A stretch of 64,000 nucleotides of DNA from Streptomyces sp. NBC_00239 (GTDB taxonomy: Bacteria > Actinomycetota > Actinomycetes > Streptomycetales > Streptomycetaceae): the NCBI RefSeq assembly GCF_036194065.1, contig NZ_CP108096.1, positions 62,001 through 126,000 of the forward strand, in the 5' to 3' direction. Below are positions 7,701 through 16,944 of this stretch, one piece after another (position 1 is the stretch's first letter; each line of letters begins with the position of its first letter). The notes under the pieces were generated by a model, which did no database searches, was not told the origin of the DNA, and worked only from the letters and a program-made list of their open reading frames with translations. The translations under genes and the position numbers were made by a program.

Positions 7701-8327
7701 GTGCCGTTCCGAAAGACCGTCCTGCGCGCTGCCGCACCGATCGCCGTTCTCGCCCTGGGGCTGACCGCGTGCGGCGGAGGCGACAGCTCCGAGTCCGACT
7801 CCGGCAAGTCAAGCGACAGGTCGGCGGCAGCGGGGAAGGGCGAGGCGAGCGTCTCACCGCGCGATCCGGCCGGCGGCGAACTCGCGCCGGGCAAGGCCGC
7901 TACGGGGGAAGTGAAGGAGGGCAGCCAGAGGGTCACCTATGACGTGGTCGCAGAGAAGGTCGACGTGGGCACCGAGGCCGAGGCGCAGAAGCTCGTCACC
8001 GACAAGGAAGCGGCGAAGGGGCTGGTCCTGGCGGTGGCCCATGTGAAGTTCACGCATAAGGGCGGCCCCGCACTCGCCGAGCGTTCCGAGGCGAACAAGG
8101 GCACCAGGATCTATGCCGACGGCCAGCGGGGCGCACTTCTGATCGGCGCCGCGGACACGGGCGCCGGCTGCGAGGACCCGTACGACATCGAGGGATGGAA
8201 GGCCGGCGAAAGCCACACGCTCTGCGAGTCGTATCTGGTCCCGGCAAACGCCAAGTCGATCGAGGTGCATTGGTCCGCGAACGATGAGGGCGACCCGAGC
8301 ATCTGGAAGTTCGCGAACAAGGGCTGA
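7701..8327 (+). CDS. Secreted lipoprotein, 208 aa
   Basis: The GTG at 7701 has AGGAG at 7691-7695, five bases away. A short basic N-terminus (VPFRKTVLR) leads into a hydrophobic core and the lipobox LTAC, with GGGD after the cysteine, so the mature protein should be lipid-anchored on the outer face of the membrane. A Ser/Asp/Gly-rich linker follows, then a domain of about 130 residues with two cysteines (AGCEDPYDIE and HTLCESY) that could pair, and a beta-rich end. This arrangement resembles DUF4352-type extracellular lipoproteins, but that link is only a guess. Confidence 0.75.
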   Translation: MPFRKTVLRAAAPIAVLALGLTACGGGDSSESDSGKSSDRSAAAGKGEASVSPRDPAGGELAPGKAATGEVKEGSQRVTYDVVAEKVDVGTEAEAQKLVTDKEAAKGLVLAVAHVKFTHKGGPALAERSEANKGTRIYADGQRGALLIGAADTGAGCEDPYDIEGWKAGESHTLCESYLVPANAKSIEVHWSANDEGDPSIWKFANKG

Positions 8328-8365
8328 CCGGGACGCATCTCGGTCCGCTGCCTGTCCGGATGACT

Positions 8366-8394
8366 GGCCCCCGCAGCCGATCGGCGCGGGGGCC
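8366..8394 (+). terminator. Hairpin terminator after the lipoprotein gene
   Basis: GGCCCCCGC (8366-8374) pairs perfectly with GCGGGGGCC (8386-8394) around an 11-base loop, 38 bases past the stop. It also faces the 3' end of the reverse-strand glycosyltransferase remnant and could serve both directions. Confidence 0.75.
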
Positions 8395-8502
8395 TCGCCT
8401 TCGGTGCCCCGGCGGCCCTTCATCGCTCATCTCTACCGGCCGTTGCCAGTGCTCATGACCGCCCGGATGTGCTGGACGGTGCTCATGAGCCGCCGGCACT
8501 GC

Positions 8503-8999
8503 TCACGCAGCGGCGGATTCCACAGGGAGGGTGAGGGCGTGCAGCTCCCGCTCGGCTCTCCCCTTGAGCCAGGCGTGCTGTCGCGCGTCGTACTCCGCCT
8601 GATCACGGTAGGTGTCTTCGGCGGTCCACTGGCCGGGGTGTATGCGCCGGTGATACACGACCTCGGGAATCAGCTCTCCAGCAGCACGGCTGGTGACGCC
8701 GAGGACGTAGGCGTAGTCCTCGCCCTTGTGGAGTCCGCCATGCCCGACAGCCTGTGCGAGGCGAGTGTCGGTGAGCAGCATGCAGTGACCCATGGGGGGC
8801 TTGGTGTTTTGCGGGTCGGGCCAGTGCGTCCAGACGTCGCCGGCCGCGTGCCGGCCGGTGGGCGTGGGGCACATCCAAGTCGACAGGGTGTCAGCTGTGG
8901 CGTCCCAGTCGGCCGAGTATCCGGCGATCCAACTCAGCCCCGTCTCCTCGGCGCGCTGGTTGCGGACGGCCAGGGAGTACGGGGGAAGAACATCATCGT
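8503..8999 (-). pseudogene. 3' half of a split glycosyltransferase gene
   Basis: From the element junction at 8999 the reverse frame reads NDDVLPPYSLAV and runs to the stop at 8503. It aligns along its length with the C-terminal half of the intact glycosyltransferase at 9364-10131 (shared pattern WPDP...GEDYAY...VVYH). It has no N-terminal donor-binding half; upstream of the junction the open frame enters transposon DNA and is noise. The missing 5' half is at 18488-18796, same strand, and joining the two at the shared 7-bp core restores one frame across the DDD motif. The open frame up to 9342 is therefore not an intact gene. Confidence 0.8.
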
Positions 9000-9030
9000 T
9001 AGTCGCGGCAAACCCTGTGTCCCACACAGG
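8993..9030. repeat. Left end of the element: core, terminal repeat and sub-terminal palindrome
   Basis: Core TCATCGT (8993-8999) leads inward to TAGTCGCGGCAAACCCTGTGTC. Read inward from the other end, the sequence is CGTAGTTGCTGC...CTGTGTC, so both ends share CGT(T)AGTYGC and CTGTGTC. The perfect inverted repeat CCTGTGT-CCC-ACACAGG (9014-9030) follows and is a likely recombinase binding site. Confidence 0.65.
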
Positions 9031-9363
9031 CCGTGTCGCTTTACGACGGGGCGGTCGCTCGATTCCGCTCGGATGCCAGGTGGACCACGGTGTCGCTTTC
9101 TGGAGGCCAACTTCTCCTGGAATTGTGGCAGACGTCACGCGCGGACGGGTGATGTCCTCGCGTCGGAGAGGGGTGCGCCCGTACGAGACCGCGGCCTGCG
9201 AACGGACAGCGCTCGATCTGGGAGGTCTGCCGGGGCGGCGTATGAGTGAGGGGATGCGGGTCTCCATTCGGTGGGACGGTGGGGATGGGTGCGGGTGTCG
9301 GCGTACGGGCGCGCCGGCCATCGCGGACGGCGCGCCCGTCAAGTCACCCTGGGTGCAGTCCAG

Positions 9364-10131
9364 TTACGCCGACATCTGTTGCGTAATTCCTGCGCGGAGG
9401 GACGTCAGGTGTTTGCCATGGCGCCACGCGAATTGGCGAGCGCGGGATTCCATTGCCGGATATGAAGGCTGGGCGGTCATCTGTTCCGGGTGCTTTCTGT
9501 AGTGGTAGACAACGGTGGGCAGAAGAGCCCCGGAAGCGGTGCCGGTAATGCCGACCAGGTAGGCGTAATCCTCCCCCTGGGGCAGGGCCGCGTATCCGCC
9601 GCTTCCGCGGATAAGGTCGGTGCGGGCGAGGAGGGTGGTAGGACCAATCGGGATGGTTGCCTCGGGATTTGGCCAGTAACTCCACACGTCGCCGGCTTCA
9701 TGGAACCCGGGAGGTGTCGGACAGCGCCACGTCGATACGGCGCCGTCCGCGTGAAGGTCTGCGGACCAGCCGGCGCACCAGCCGAGACCGTGCTCGCGGG
9801 CGTGCCGGAGGCGCACAGACAAGGATCCTTCTGGCAGGAGGTCGTCGTCATCGGCTGTGGTGCACCAATCCGCGGAGACCTCGTTCACGGCGAAGTTCCG
9901 GGCTGCGCCTGCTCCGACGGCTCGGGGTAGAGGGACCGTCTGGACGCGGGGGTCGTCGCGCAGGCGCGTGGGCAGCTGCGAGATCGGCACGCCGTCGAGC
10001 GCGAGAACCCACTGCCATTCCACGTCCTGCTGGTGCAGGCTGGCGTGCAGCTCCAGCAGGTACGGGATGCGGTCCGAGCGCAGCCGGGTCGGGGTTATGA
10101 CGGCGACTTCGGCGTGGTCAGAGACGGTCAC
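9364..10131 (-). CDS. GT-A type glycosyltransferase (element cargo)
   Basis: 255 aa. The GTG at 10131 has AAGGAAG upstream. It starts with a nucleotide-sugar-binding beta strand (VAVITPTRLRSDRIPYLLEL), a loop with RNFAVNE near 79-85, the metal-binding acidic run DDDD at 94-97 and an acceptor/catalytic segment QGEDYAY near 185-191. This is the family GT2 plan, minus any membrane segment. It lies inside the transposon and is clearly homologous to the gene the transposon interrupts, so it may substitute for it. The donor and acceptor are unknown. Confidence 0.75.
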   Translation of the reverse strand: MTVSDHAEVAVITPTRLRSDRIPYLLELHASLHQQDVEWQWVLALDGVPISQLPTRLRDDPRVQTVPLPRAVGAGAARNFAVNEVSADWCTTADDDDLLPEGSLSVRLRHAREHGLGWCAGWSADLHADGAVSTWRCPTPPGFHEAGDVWSYWPNPEATIPIGPTTLLARTDLIRGSGGYAALPQGEDYAYLVGITGTASGALLPTVVYHYRKHPEQMTAQPSYPAMESRARQFAWRHGKHLTSLRAGITQQMSA

Positions 10132-10180
10132 AGCGGCGACTTCCTTGCTAGGTCGGAGATAGCGTTAATAGTCCGGAGGA

Positions 10181-10203
10181 TCCCCGGTTTCGGAAACCGG
10201 GGA
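10181..10203 (-). promoter_or_regulatory. 23-bp palindrome upstream of the cargo glycosyltransferase
   Basis: TCCCCGGTTTC-G-GAAACCGGGGA is a perfect palindrome with 11-base arms, 49 bp before the glycosyltransferase start. It could be an operator or a transcript hairpin that insulates the gene from upstream transcription. CGAAACCGG recurs nearby (10245-10253). Confidence 0.5.
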
Positions 10204-10965
10204 CCCCCTGCTATAGATGCCTGCATCGGTTTCGAGAGTGCCAACGAAACCGGACACAAGGCAGATCTTGCGAGGGCATTCAGATTCGAGCGATCCGGAC
10301 AGTCCCGATCCGGCCCGCCCGGAAGAATTGTTCAACGGGTCGGCTGTGGATATTTTCCAACGCCTTGCAGTGGATTCGCGGGTCAGCCGGGGGCCTGCAG
10401 TGCCAGCTATGCAAGGGTGGAGATCCGTCATACCGGGACGGTAAAACGCGAGGCGCGGGCGGCCGGTGAATGTGCGTCGGCGTCCCGGCGGACGACACCG
10501 CGGTCGCGGCGGACGGCCCGCACTGCGGAACGACGGCACTAGGCCGTCCGCTACGAGGCGACCGTCCTCGTCGATGCTGTCAACGAGTGGCTGTGAACCC
10601 CTGGCCACGTGCTCGACGAGCGGCGCCCGAGGTATCTGAGGTGCGCGGGACCTGACGGTTGTCGTACCGTGGTGAGGTTCCTGCTGCTTGGTGACCTCGG
10701 TGGCAGGGCCCGGACTCTTCGTTTCACGATCTTGAGGTGAGCTTGTACCCCCAGGCCAAGTAGCCGTCCGTCGTTTCCCCGCGTTCTGATGTGTCGAACG
10801 TGTCCGGGGGCGGACGTCGCGCTGGTCTGAGTTGCGTCACCCACCCCCGCCTTTCTCCTTGTTGTTCCCGGGTGCAGCTCTGCCGTCTGCCCTGGGCTCT
10901 GTGCTGTGCTGACCCGTTGCGGCTGACGGCGGGCTCCCCGATTCTTCTGGATCAGGAGCTTTTCC
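10204..10965. other. 760-bp stretch without a confident gene, inside the element
   Basis: It lies between the divergent cargo glycosyltransferase and exporter genes. Base composition is lower in GC near 10200-10360 than in the flanks. Open frames on both strands here lack ribosome sites and have irregular composition. The last 150 bases must hold the exporter promoter and a long leader. Decayed gene fragments may be present but none could be named. Confidence 0.4.
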
Positions 10966-12438
10966 GTGGTTTCCCCCGCGCTCGGCAACGAGCCGCAATC
11001 CTCCTCCGAGCCCTCGGCTCAGCCAGGTACGTCCAAGGTGGCCCTGGCCGCGAAGATCTCCCTGGTGGTGGTCCTGGTCGCCGAGCTCATGAACGTCCTG
11101 GACCACTCGGTCGTCCTCAACGCCATCCCCACCCTCCAAGCCTCGCTCGGCGCCACCCCGGCCCAGGTCCAGTGGCTCACCGCCGGCTACGGCCTCGCCC
11201 TCGCCCTCGGCCTGGTCACCGGCGGCCGACTCGGCGACACCTACGGCAGGCGCAGGGTCTTCCTGATGGGCACCACCGTCTTCACCACGGCTTCCCTGCT
11301 GTGCGGCCTCGCCATGGGGCCCGGGATGCTCATCGGCGCCCGCGTGCTCCAGGGCGCCGGGGCCGCCGTGATGATCCCTCAGGTCCTGGCCACCCTCCAC
11401 GTCACCTTCGACGGCGAACACCGCAGCCGCGCCTTCAGCCTCTACGGAGCCGTCCTGACCGTCGGCTCGGTCCTGGGACCGGTCCTGGGCGGTGTGCTCA
11501 CCGGCGCCGACCTGTTCGGGCTGGGCTGGCGGACGATCTTCCTGATCAACCTCCCCATCGGCCTCGCCGTACTCCTCGGAGGCTGGAAGTTCATCACCGA
11601 GTCGACCGCGCCGAAGGCGGAGCGCCTGGACCTCACGGGTGTGCTGCTCTCCGCGCTCGCCGTGGTCCTGATCGTCTTCCCGCTCACCGAAGGCCACGCC
11701 CACCGGTGGCCGCTGTGGTGCTTCGCCATGCTCGCCGCAGGACTCGTCGTGCTCGGTATCTTCCTGCGTCAGCAGCAGCGCAGGCAGCACGATGCCCCGC
11801 TCGTGGTGCTGGCCCTGTTCCGGGACAAGGCGTTCTCCGGCGGGCTGTCCGCGCAGATGACGTTCGGCCTGCTGTCGGGGATGTTCTTCATCACCTGGAC
11901 ACTGTTCCTCCAGCGTGGCCTGGGCATGAGCCCGCTCCACGCGTCCCTGGCCTTCGTGCTGCTCACCGTCGGCGAGATGGCCGGCGTCCTGATCACCATG
12001 AAGACCGCGGGACGCTACGGGCGCCGCCTGCCCCAGGCCGGAGCACTGATCGCCCTCGTCGCGACGGCGGCCTACGGGCTCCAGATCAGCAGCGGCCAGG
12101 CGGACCTGGCCCTCCTTGAGATGGCGCTGCCGTTGCTGCTGCTCGGCCTCGCCTTCGGCACCATTGGAGGACCGCTCGCCGACCTGTCGCTCAGCAAGGT
12201 CGCGCACGAGAACGCCGGCTCGGCCTCGGGGCTGTTCAACACCTCGATCCACCTGGGCATGGCCCTGGGAACCGCCCTGACCGCCCTGGTGTTCTTCTCC
12301 GCCACCGGCGGCTCGTCCGACGCCGCGGTCAACCGCGACGCCTTCACCCACGTCCTGTGGTGGGTCGGCGCTGCCTTCGCCGCCATGTGGGCACTCATGT
12401 TCCTCCTGCCCGCACGAACGAGCAGCCAGACCGGCTGA
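10966..12438 (+). CDS. DHA2-family MFS drug exporter (14 TM)
   Basis: 490 aa, full length for EmrB/QacA-type proton-driven exporters. The first helix carries LMNVLDHSVVLNAIPTL, the DHA2 pattern. Motif A follows the second helix as GGRLGDTYGRRRVFL, and motif C appears as GSVLGPVLGGVL. About fourteen hydrophobic segments can be counted. The GTG start has AGGAG eight bases upstream. It points away from the other element genes and is the likely selectable cargo (efflux of a drug or natural product; substrate unknown). It shares a bidirectional terminator with the recombinase operon. Confidence 0.85.
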   Translation: MVSPALGNEPQSSSEPSAQPGTSKVALAAKISLVVVLVAELMNVLDHSVVLNAIPTLQASLGATPAQVQWLTAGYGLALALGLVTGGRLGDTYGRRRVFLMGTTVFTTASLLCGLAMGPGMLIGARVLQGAGAAVMIPQVLATLHVTFDGEHRSRAFSLYGAVLTVGSVLGPVLGGVLTGADLFGLGWRTIFLINLPIGLAVLLGGWKFITESTAPKAERLDLTGVLLSALAVVLIVFPLTEGHAHRWPLWCFAMLAAGLVVLGIFLRQQQRRQHDAPLVVLALFRDKAFSGGLSAQMTFGLLSGMFFITWTLFLQRGLGMSPLHASLAFVLLTVGEMAGVLITMKTAGRYGRRLPQAGALIALVATAAYGLQISSGQADLALLEMALPLLLLGLAFGTIGGPLADLSLSKVAHENAGSASGLFNTSIHLGMALGTALTALVFFSATGGSSDAAVNRDAFTHVLWWVGAAFAAMWALMFLLPARTSSQTG

Positions 12439-12445
12439 ACCACGG

Positions 12446-12487
12446 CCCGCTGCGGCGGCACACGGAAGAACGTGCCACCGCAGCGGG
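12446..12487. terminator. Bidirectional terminator between exporter and TnpC-like gene
   Basis: CCCGCTGCGG (12446-12455) pairs with CCGCAGCGGG (12478-12487). After one mismatch the stem continues GGCAC/GTGCC. It begins 8 bases past the exporter stop and lies about 40 bases past the stop of the converging reverse gene, so it can end both transcripts. Confidence 0.85.
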
Positions 12488-12523
12488 TAACCCAGAGCGC
12501 TTCCGACATACGGCCTAGATCGG

Positions 12524-13021
12524 TCAACTGCACGATCCATACGGCGCGGTGCGGTCCGCGGCGGCCGGCAGCGTCCGGACGTTGGCGCCGTCGGTGATCT
12601 GACGGCGGAGGCGTTCGATCTCCTCGTGCTGGGCGGCCAGCCGGGAGATCGCCAGCGTCCTGAATCCGATGAGCTTCTCCAGGCGCTGGTCACGGTCCGC
12701 GACGCGGCCCTTCAGTTCCTCTCGCTCGGCCTTCAGCCGCTTGATCTGTGCGTCCCGCGGGTCGACGATCTTCCCGGCCTGCTGGAGTTCGCGCACCCGG
12801 CGCTCGAACTCTTCGGCCAGGTGCTGGTAGGTGCCGGGTCTGTGGGTGCCGTCGCGGTTCTTCTTCGGGTAGAAGCCGGTGCGGGTCACCCCGGCGACCG
12901 CCGCGAGCGTCTTGAGGTCGGTCTTGCCGCCCGGCGGCAGGTTGCCGCGCAGGATCCGCTCCATCGCGGCCCGGATGGCGGCCTCGTTGCGGGCCTTGTC
13001 CTCCTCGGTGAGCCGAGCCAT
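12524..13021 (-). CDS. TnpC-like transposon accessory protein (DUF6262-like)
   Basis: 165 aa from the ATG at 13021 (AGGA five bases before). Residues 1-60 are a small helical DNA-binding-like domain (RNEAAIRAAMERIL ... LKTLAAVAGVTRTGFYPKK). The rest is a heptad-rich coiled coil (about 75-145, with QIKRLKAEREELKGRV). Tn554 encodes TnpC, a short protein that helps set transposition orientation and frequency; this gene has the same size, position downstream of the recombinases, and HTH-plus-coil plan. Assignment rests on layout and composition. It begins 12 bases after the stop of recombinase C. Confidence 0.7.
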   Translation of the reverse strand: MARLTEEDKARNEAAIRAAMERILRGNLPPGGKTDLKTLAAVAGVTRTGFYPKKNRDGTHRPGTYQHLAEEFERRVRELQQAGKIVDPRDAQIKRLKAEREELKGRVADRDQRLEKLIGFRTLAISRLAAQHEEIERLRRQITDGANVRTLPAAADRTAPYGSCS

Positions 13022-13033
13022 CACATTCCTCTC

Positions 13034-15205
13034 TCACGCCGCCGTAGAAGCTGCGTCGATCTCGGCGACCACGCGCAGGGCACGGTCGCGTTCGGGCAGG
13101 AGCCGCTTCTTCTCGCCCTTGGCCACCCGAGGGCTCTCGACGAAGGTGTCGATCACGGTGACCTGTCCGAGCCACACAGGCCGGTGACTGCGATGGTGGG
13201 TGGCCTGCGGGCAGCGGGCCGAGTCGCACATCCCCACCAGCGGCTTCTTGGCGTTCGGGGTGCCCGCCAGCTTGAGGCACAGCGCCTTGGACGGGTCGCG
13301 GAACCAGCAGAAGTTCGCCGCTCCGACGTGAAGCACCTTCGACAGCTTGCTGAGAAGGTTCTCCAAGTGCCGGTCATCCTCCAGAACCTTCGGATCGTGG
13401 CGGGCGGCCTCGTTGAGCTGTGCATCCACATGCTGGAGTGCCTCGATCAGCCCGCGGGCACCGGGACCGGCGGGCTCGCGGCCCTCCTTGAGGTCGTGGA
13501 ACGCCTCCACGGTGAGCTCCATGTGCTTCTCCTGCTCGGCCTCCTCGACCTCAGTGAGGAACAGCCGCTGGGATCCGCCGGGGCGCGCGGCGTACCCCTC
13601 TGTCGTGGCGACGGAGATGTGCTTCAGCGCAATCTTCGCGGCGAGCAGCCCGCCGGGCCGCGCGGCGATCGACAGAGCGAGCGTCCGGCGCAGCATCCGG
13701 GCGCTGATGGGACCGGCCGGGATGACCGGCAGACCCCAGCGTTCACGGTTCCCCGACTCCTCCAGCCACTTCCTCATGCGGTCGAGGCCGAACGACAGGG
13801 CGACGGTGTTGAACAACGCGGCGCCGGGCGGCGCCCCCAACAGGCGCTCAGCCAGGGCGACGGCGCGGTGCACGTCTTCGACCACGACCCACTCGTCGGG
13901 CACCCCGCCGAGCTTCTGTCCCTTGATCAAACGGCCGGCGAGCCGGTACCGGGTGCCGCCCGACTTCGTCACCGTCTGGCGCCGGCAGCTGACGTTCAGC
14001 TCGACCAACTCGCTGTTGCGCATGCCGCTGAGCGCGGTGGTCACCACCAGACACGCCACAAGGACGTTGGCGACCATCGACTGGACCCCGGTGTCGGACA
14101 GCGGGGCTGTCCACGGCACCAGTGCACCGTCCTCTTCGCGGGCGATCGTGGGTGCTGTGCGCGCCCAGTAGTTCTCGAAACCAACATCCTTGGCGAGCGC
14201 CAGCAGCTCGGGCGCGATCTTCTCGCGCAGGTACGCTCCGGCGATGGTGCTGGTGCAGACCTGGTACGCGAGGCGATACCACGCGAGGTCCTTCAGGGGC
14301 GCGAGGTCATCGGTCCTGATACGCCGGGCCTCGGTCCGGCCATCGGTCAGCGGCAGCGGCACGCGATCGGCGTGCATCTGGGCGATCAGGCGCTTCACGT
14401 CCGGGATGTGGGCCAGCGTGGCACGCGGGAAGTCCACCGTCGTCGCCGCGTCCTCGCGGACCTTCTCGACGAGATCGGCCAGGTGCGGCCCGACGGTGTT
14501 GACCAGGTAGAGGCAGGTGGCCAGCACAGGCTGGAGGAGGTGATCGGGTACCGACGGAGTGCGGTTGGCCCGCAGCCACGTACCGCCGACGACCTTGATC
14601 GTGCTCCGGCCGTCCCACGGGACGAAACCCGCCCGGTAACTGTCCGTGGATAGCAAGTCGCCGTACAACGTGATTAGTTGGACGACGCGCACGCTCTCGG
14701 CCAGGGTCTCGGGCTCCGCCTGGACCGGTGGTGCATCCGGCTTGGGGACGTACCACTGTGCCTCGGCTGCGAACCTGTCGCAGTGCTCCTGAGTCACCTC
14801 CTCCAGGGAGGTGACCCCGTTCGCCGTGAGCCAGTTGAACCACGCGGTGAACTGCCGCAGGAAGCGATTACAGGTACGGGGACTGCGGTTCTTGCGCAGT
14901 GCCAGAGCGCACTCCAGCACGCTGTCGTGCTGCGGGGCGAGCAGCGCGATCAGGATCTCCTTGGCGACCACACGCCAATTCGGGTTCACGATCTTGAAGA
15001 AGTTCCAGGTCAGCTCGTGCCGTTTGATGGACCGCGGCTTGTCGGCCAGGCCCCACAAGTCCCACAGGTCATCCTCGAACCGTGAGCGTACGGAGCCGGG
15101 CAGCAGCGCCAGCCCGGTGGCCTCATGGACGTAGCAGCCGGAGAAAGCGGAGACGGGCCGGCGGGTGATCGTGACCGGGGCGCGCAGAGGGCGGGGGAGC
15201 TTCAT
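13034..15205 (-). CDS. Tyrosine recombinase C of the element
   Basis: 723 aa from the ATG at 15205, which overlaps the upstream stop as ATGA. The catalytic domain is visible: SGMRNSEL (first Arg, about residue 392), MLRRTLA (second Arg, about 503, with Arg in place of the usual first His), LKHISVATTEGY (His about 527, nucleophile Tyr about 536). A long tail of about 180 residues follows with helical repeats and a Cys/His cluster (MCDSARCPQATHH) that may bind zinc. It strand-exchanges DNA via a covalent 3'-phosphotyrosine. The size and the C-terminal Cys cluster resemble Tn554 TnpB. Confidence 0.8.
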   Translation of the reverse strand: MKLPRPLRAPVTITRRPVSAFSGCYVHEATGLALLPGSVRSRFEDDLWDLWGLADKPRSIKRHELTWNFFKIVNPNWRVVAKEILIALLAPQHDSVLECALALRKNRSPRTCNRFLRQFTAWFNWLTANGVTSLEEVTQEHCDRFAAEAQWYVPKPDAPPVQAEPETLAESVRVVQLITLYGDLLSTDSYRAGFVPWDGRSTIKVVGGTWLRANRTPSVPDHLLQPVLATCLYLVNTVGPHLADLVEKVREDAATTVDFPRATLAHIPDVKRLIAQMHADRVPLPLTDGRTEARRIRTDDLAPLKDLAWYRLAYQVCTSTIAGAYLREKIAPELLALAKDVGFENYWARTAPTIAREEDGALVPWTAPLSDTGVQSMVANVLVACLVVTTALSGMRNSELVELNVSCRRQTVTKSGGTRYRLAGRLIKGQKLGGVPDEWVVVEDVHRAVALAERLLGAPPGAALFNTVALSFGLDRMRKWLEESGNRERWGLPVIPAGPISARMLRRTLALSIAARPGGLLAAKIALKHISVATTEGYAARPGGSQRLFLTEVEEAEQEKHMELTVEAFHDLKEGREPAGPGARGLIEALQHVDAQLNEAARHDPKVLEDDRHLENLLSKLSKVLHVGAANFCWFRDPSKALCLKLAGTPNAKKPLVGMCDSARCPQATHHRSHRPVWLGQVTVIDTFVESPRVAKGEKKRLLPERDRALRVVAEIDAASTAA

Positions 15206-16944
15206 CGGGTGGCCTCCTCGGGCCGCAGGGGGATCTCGCTGTCGTCGCCGGCCACATCCAGTTCGCCCTTCGCCTTCGCCTCCGAGGAGAACTTCGGCAG
15301 GATGTCGTGGGAGAGCCGGTGCGCGTACGGGCCGAACACCCGCAGGTAGTGGTCGGTCGTCATCTGCTGGAACTGGCGGCCGAAGAAGGCGTCGAGCCGC
15401 AGCAGGTTCGACGCATGCCGCGGCAAGAACACCGCCAGCGGGCACAGCAGGCACACCCACGGGCGGGCCGGGCACGGCTTCCCGGCCGGACCATGGACAC
15501 CGGCCAGCTGGTCGGTGCAGGCCGCGGTGAACACATCGCGCTCGCCGCCGACGAGTTCGGCGATGGCGGCCGTATCCAGCCCCAAGCGCCGCACCTCGTC
15601 GGGGAAGTCAGCCGCGAACTGCGCGGCCCTCTCGCTGGTCAGAACGACGGGCGGAAGTGCCTTGCGCAGGATCTCGGCCTGCCCGTCGTTGATGATCGAA
15701 TCGATTTCGTCGAGCTGGTCGGGGTCCGTGGGAGTGGCGTAGTGATCCCCCTCGGTGCGCGCACTGTGGTTCGGATCGATCAACGCGCGCCCGGTCCAGC
15801 CACGCCGGGCCAGCCGCTCGTCGTAGGTGTGCCGGATGCGTCCGCCATGGATGGAGAACTTTCGGCCCTGGTCATCGACGAGCCCGTTCAGTTCCACGAA
15901 CTTGCGCCGATGCGCCCCTTTCACGTGATCGCGGGCGGCGTCACCACTGTCGGTGGCGCCGATCCACAGCTCCTCCTGGAGGTCGTCGACGGCAAAGCGC
16001 CGCAGCGTGGAGGAATGATCCAGCCACTGCTCCAGCAGGCGCACCGCGGGACCCGTCAGAACCGAACTCTCGCGGGCCGTACGGCCTTTCACGTAGGACA
16101 GCAGAATCGTCGCGTCGCCCGCCCACTCCACATCGCCGACGCCTAGGTCGGCGATGCCGTCGGGCACGACGCCGCAGTACACGCCGAGCAACGCCTTGTA
16201 GGCGGCCATGATCGGGCGGTTCGGGAAGAGGTCGTCCCGCACCTGCTGCGCGGCTGCGCAGCCAGTGATGGAGAACGTCTTGCGCATTCCGCGCTTTTCA
16301 CCGGTGCGGGCCCGAAAGTAGTCGAGGTATGCGTTGTACGTCAGCGGGCCGCGCCGGAGCATGAGCCACGCGATGTCCTCCTCCGCGTTCTCCCGGTCAG
16401 TGAGAAGCGGATCTGAACCCCATTTGTCGCTCTGGACTGCCAGTTTGTAGCGGGCATAGCTCTCGTCCACCGCGCGCCGGCACGTCGTCTCCAACCGCTC
16501 CCACTCGTCGTCGGTGTACGCCTTGTACGTGCTTAGCACTGGCCGGGCCTGGACAGGTTCGCCGTCGAGGTACGCGCGGACATCCGGGCGCAAGCACCCG
16601 GTGGTCAAGTCGAGGTCCTTGAGGAGTTGACGGGTGTTTCGCTCCCGGGTGGGGTTGCTGGCCATCCAGAACCGCATCAGCACGCCGCGGGTCAGCTCGG
16701 AGGCGGGCCCGTCGAAACCGTTCTTCGACAGCGCGTGGACCATCCTCCGCGCGGCGATCCCGTAACCATTGGCCGTGCCCCGCCTCTTGATGCCTCCATG
16801 GGGATGGGCGTTGGCCGCGAGACCTACCGCCAGGTCACGTGCCAGTTGCGGGTTGGGCAACCCGGCGAGCCTGACGGTCCAGTCGGTGCCGTCGACGAAG
16901 ATGAAGTGGACACCCAGCGGCTCGTCCACGATGGTGGCGGGCAT
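15202..16944 (-). CDS. Tyrosine recombinase B of the element, first Arg lost
   Basis: 580 aa. The catalytic end has GGRIRHTYDERL (about residues 366-377) and NHSARTEGDHY with the nucleophile-type Tyr near 401, and a beta-hairpin Lys in SYVKGR. At the place of the first catalytic Arg (about 258-266) the sequence is VVPDGIADL, with no Arg, so this protein may be weakly active or a structural partner. A Cys-rich tail (CPARPWVCLLCPLAVF) follows, then a RHASNLLRLDAFFGRQFQQM segment. The ATG overlaps the stop of recombinase A by one base, and its own stop overlaps the start of recombinase C. Confidence 0.8.
   Translation of the reverse strand: MPATIVDEPLGVHFIFVDGTDWTVRLAGLPNPQLARDLAVGLAANAHPHGGIKRRGTANGYGIAARRMVHALSKNGFDGPASELTRGVLMRFWMASNPTRERNTRQLLKDLDLTTGCLRPDVRAYLDGEPVQARPVLSTYKAYTDDEWERLETTCRRAVDESYARYKLAVQSDKWGSDPLLTDRENAEEDIAWLMLRRGPLTYNAYLDYFRARTGEKRGMRKTFSITGCAAAQQVRDDLFPNRPIMAAYKALLGVYCGVVPDGIADLGVGDVEWAGDATILLSYVKGRTARESSVLTGPAVRLLEQWLDHSSTLRRFAVDDLQEELWIGATDSGDAARDHVKGAHRRKFVELNGLVDDQGRKFSIHGGRIRHTYDERLARRGWTGRALIDPNHSARTEGDHYATPTDPDQLDEIDSIINDGQAEILRKALPPVVLTSERAAQFAADFPDEVRRLGLDTAAIAELVGGERDVFTAACTDQLAGVHGPAGKPCPARPWVCLLCPLAVFLPRHASNLLRLDAFFGRQFQQMTTDHYLRVFGPYAHRLSHDILPKFSSEAKAKGELDVAGDDSEIPLRPEEATR

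Noticed and set aside
8503..9342. A 279-aa open frame that could pass for an intact glycosyltransferase
   Set aside because: Its N-terminal 110 residues come from transposon DNA and lack the donor-binding half; homology starts exactly at the element junction.
10165..10988. Two reverse-strand open frames in the element's empty stretch
   Set aside because: Both lack ribosome sites and show irregular composition; decayed genes are possible but cannot be named.
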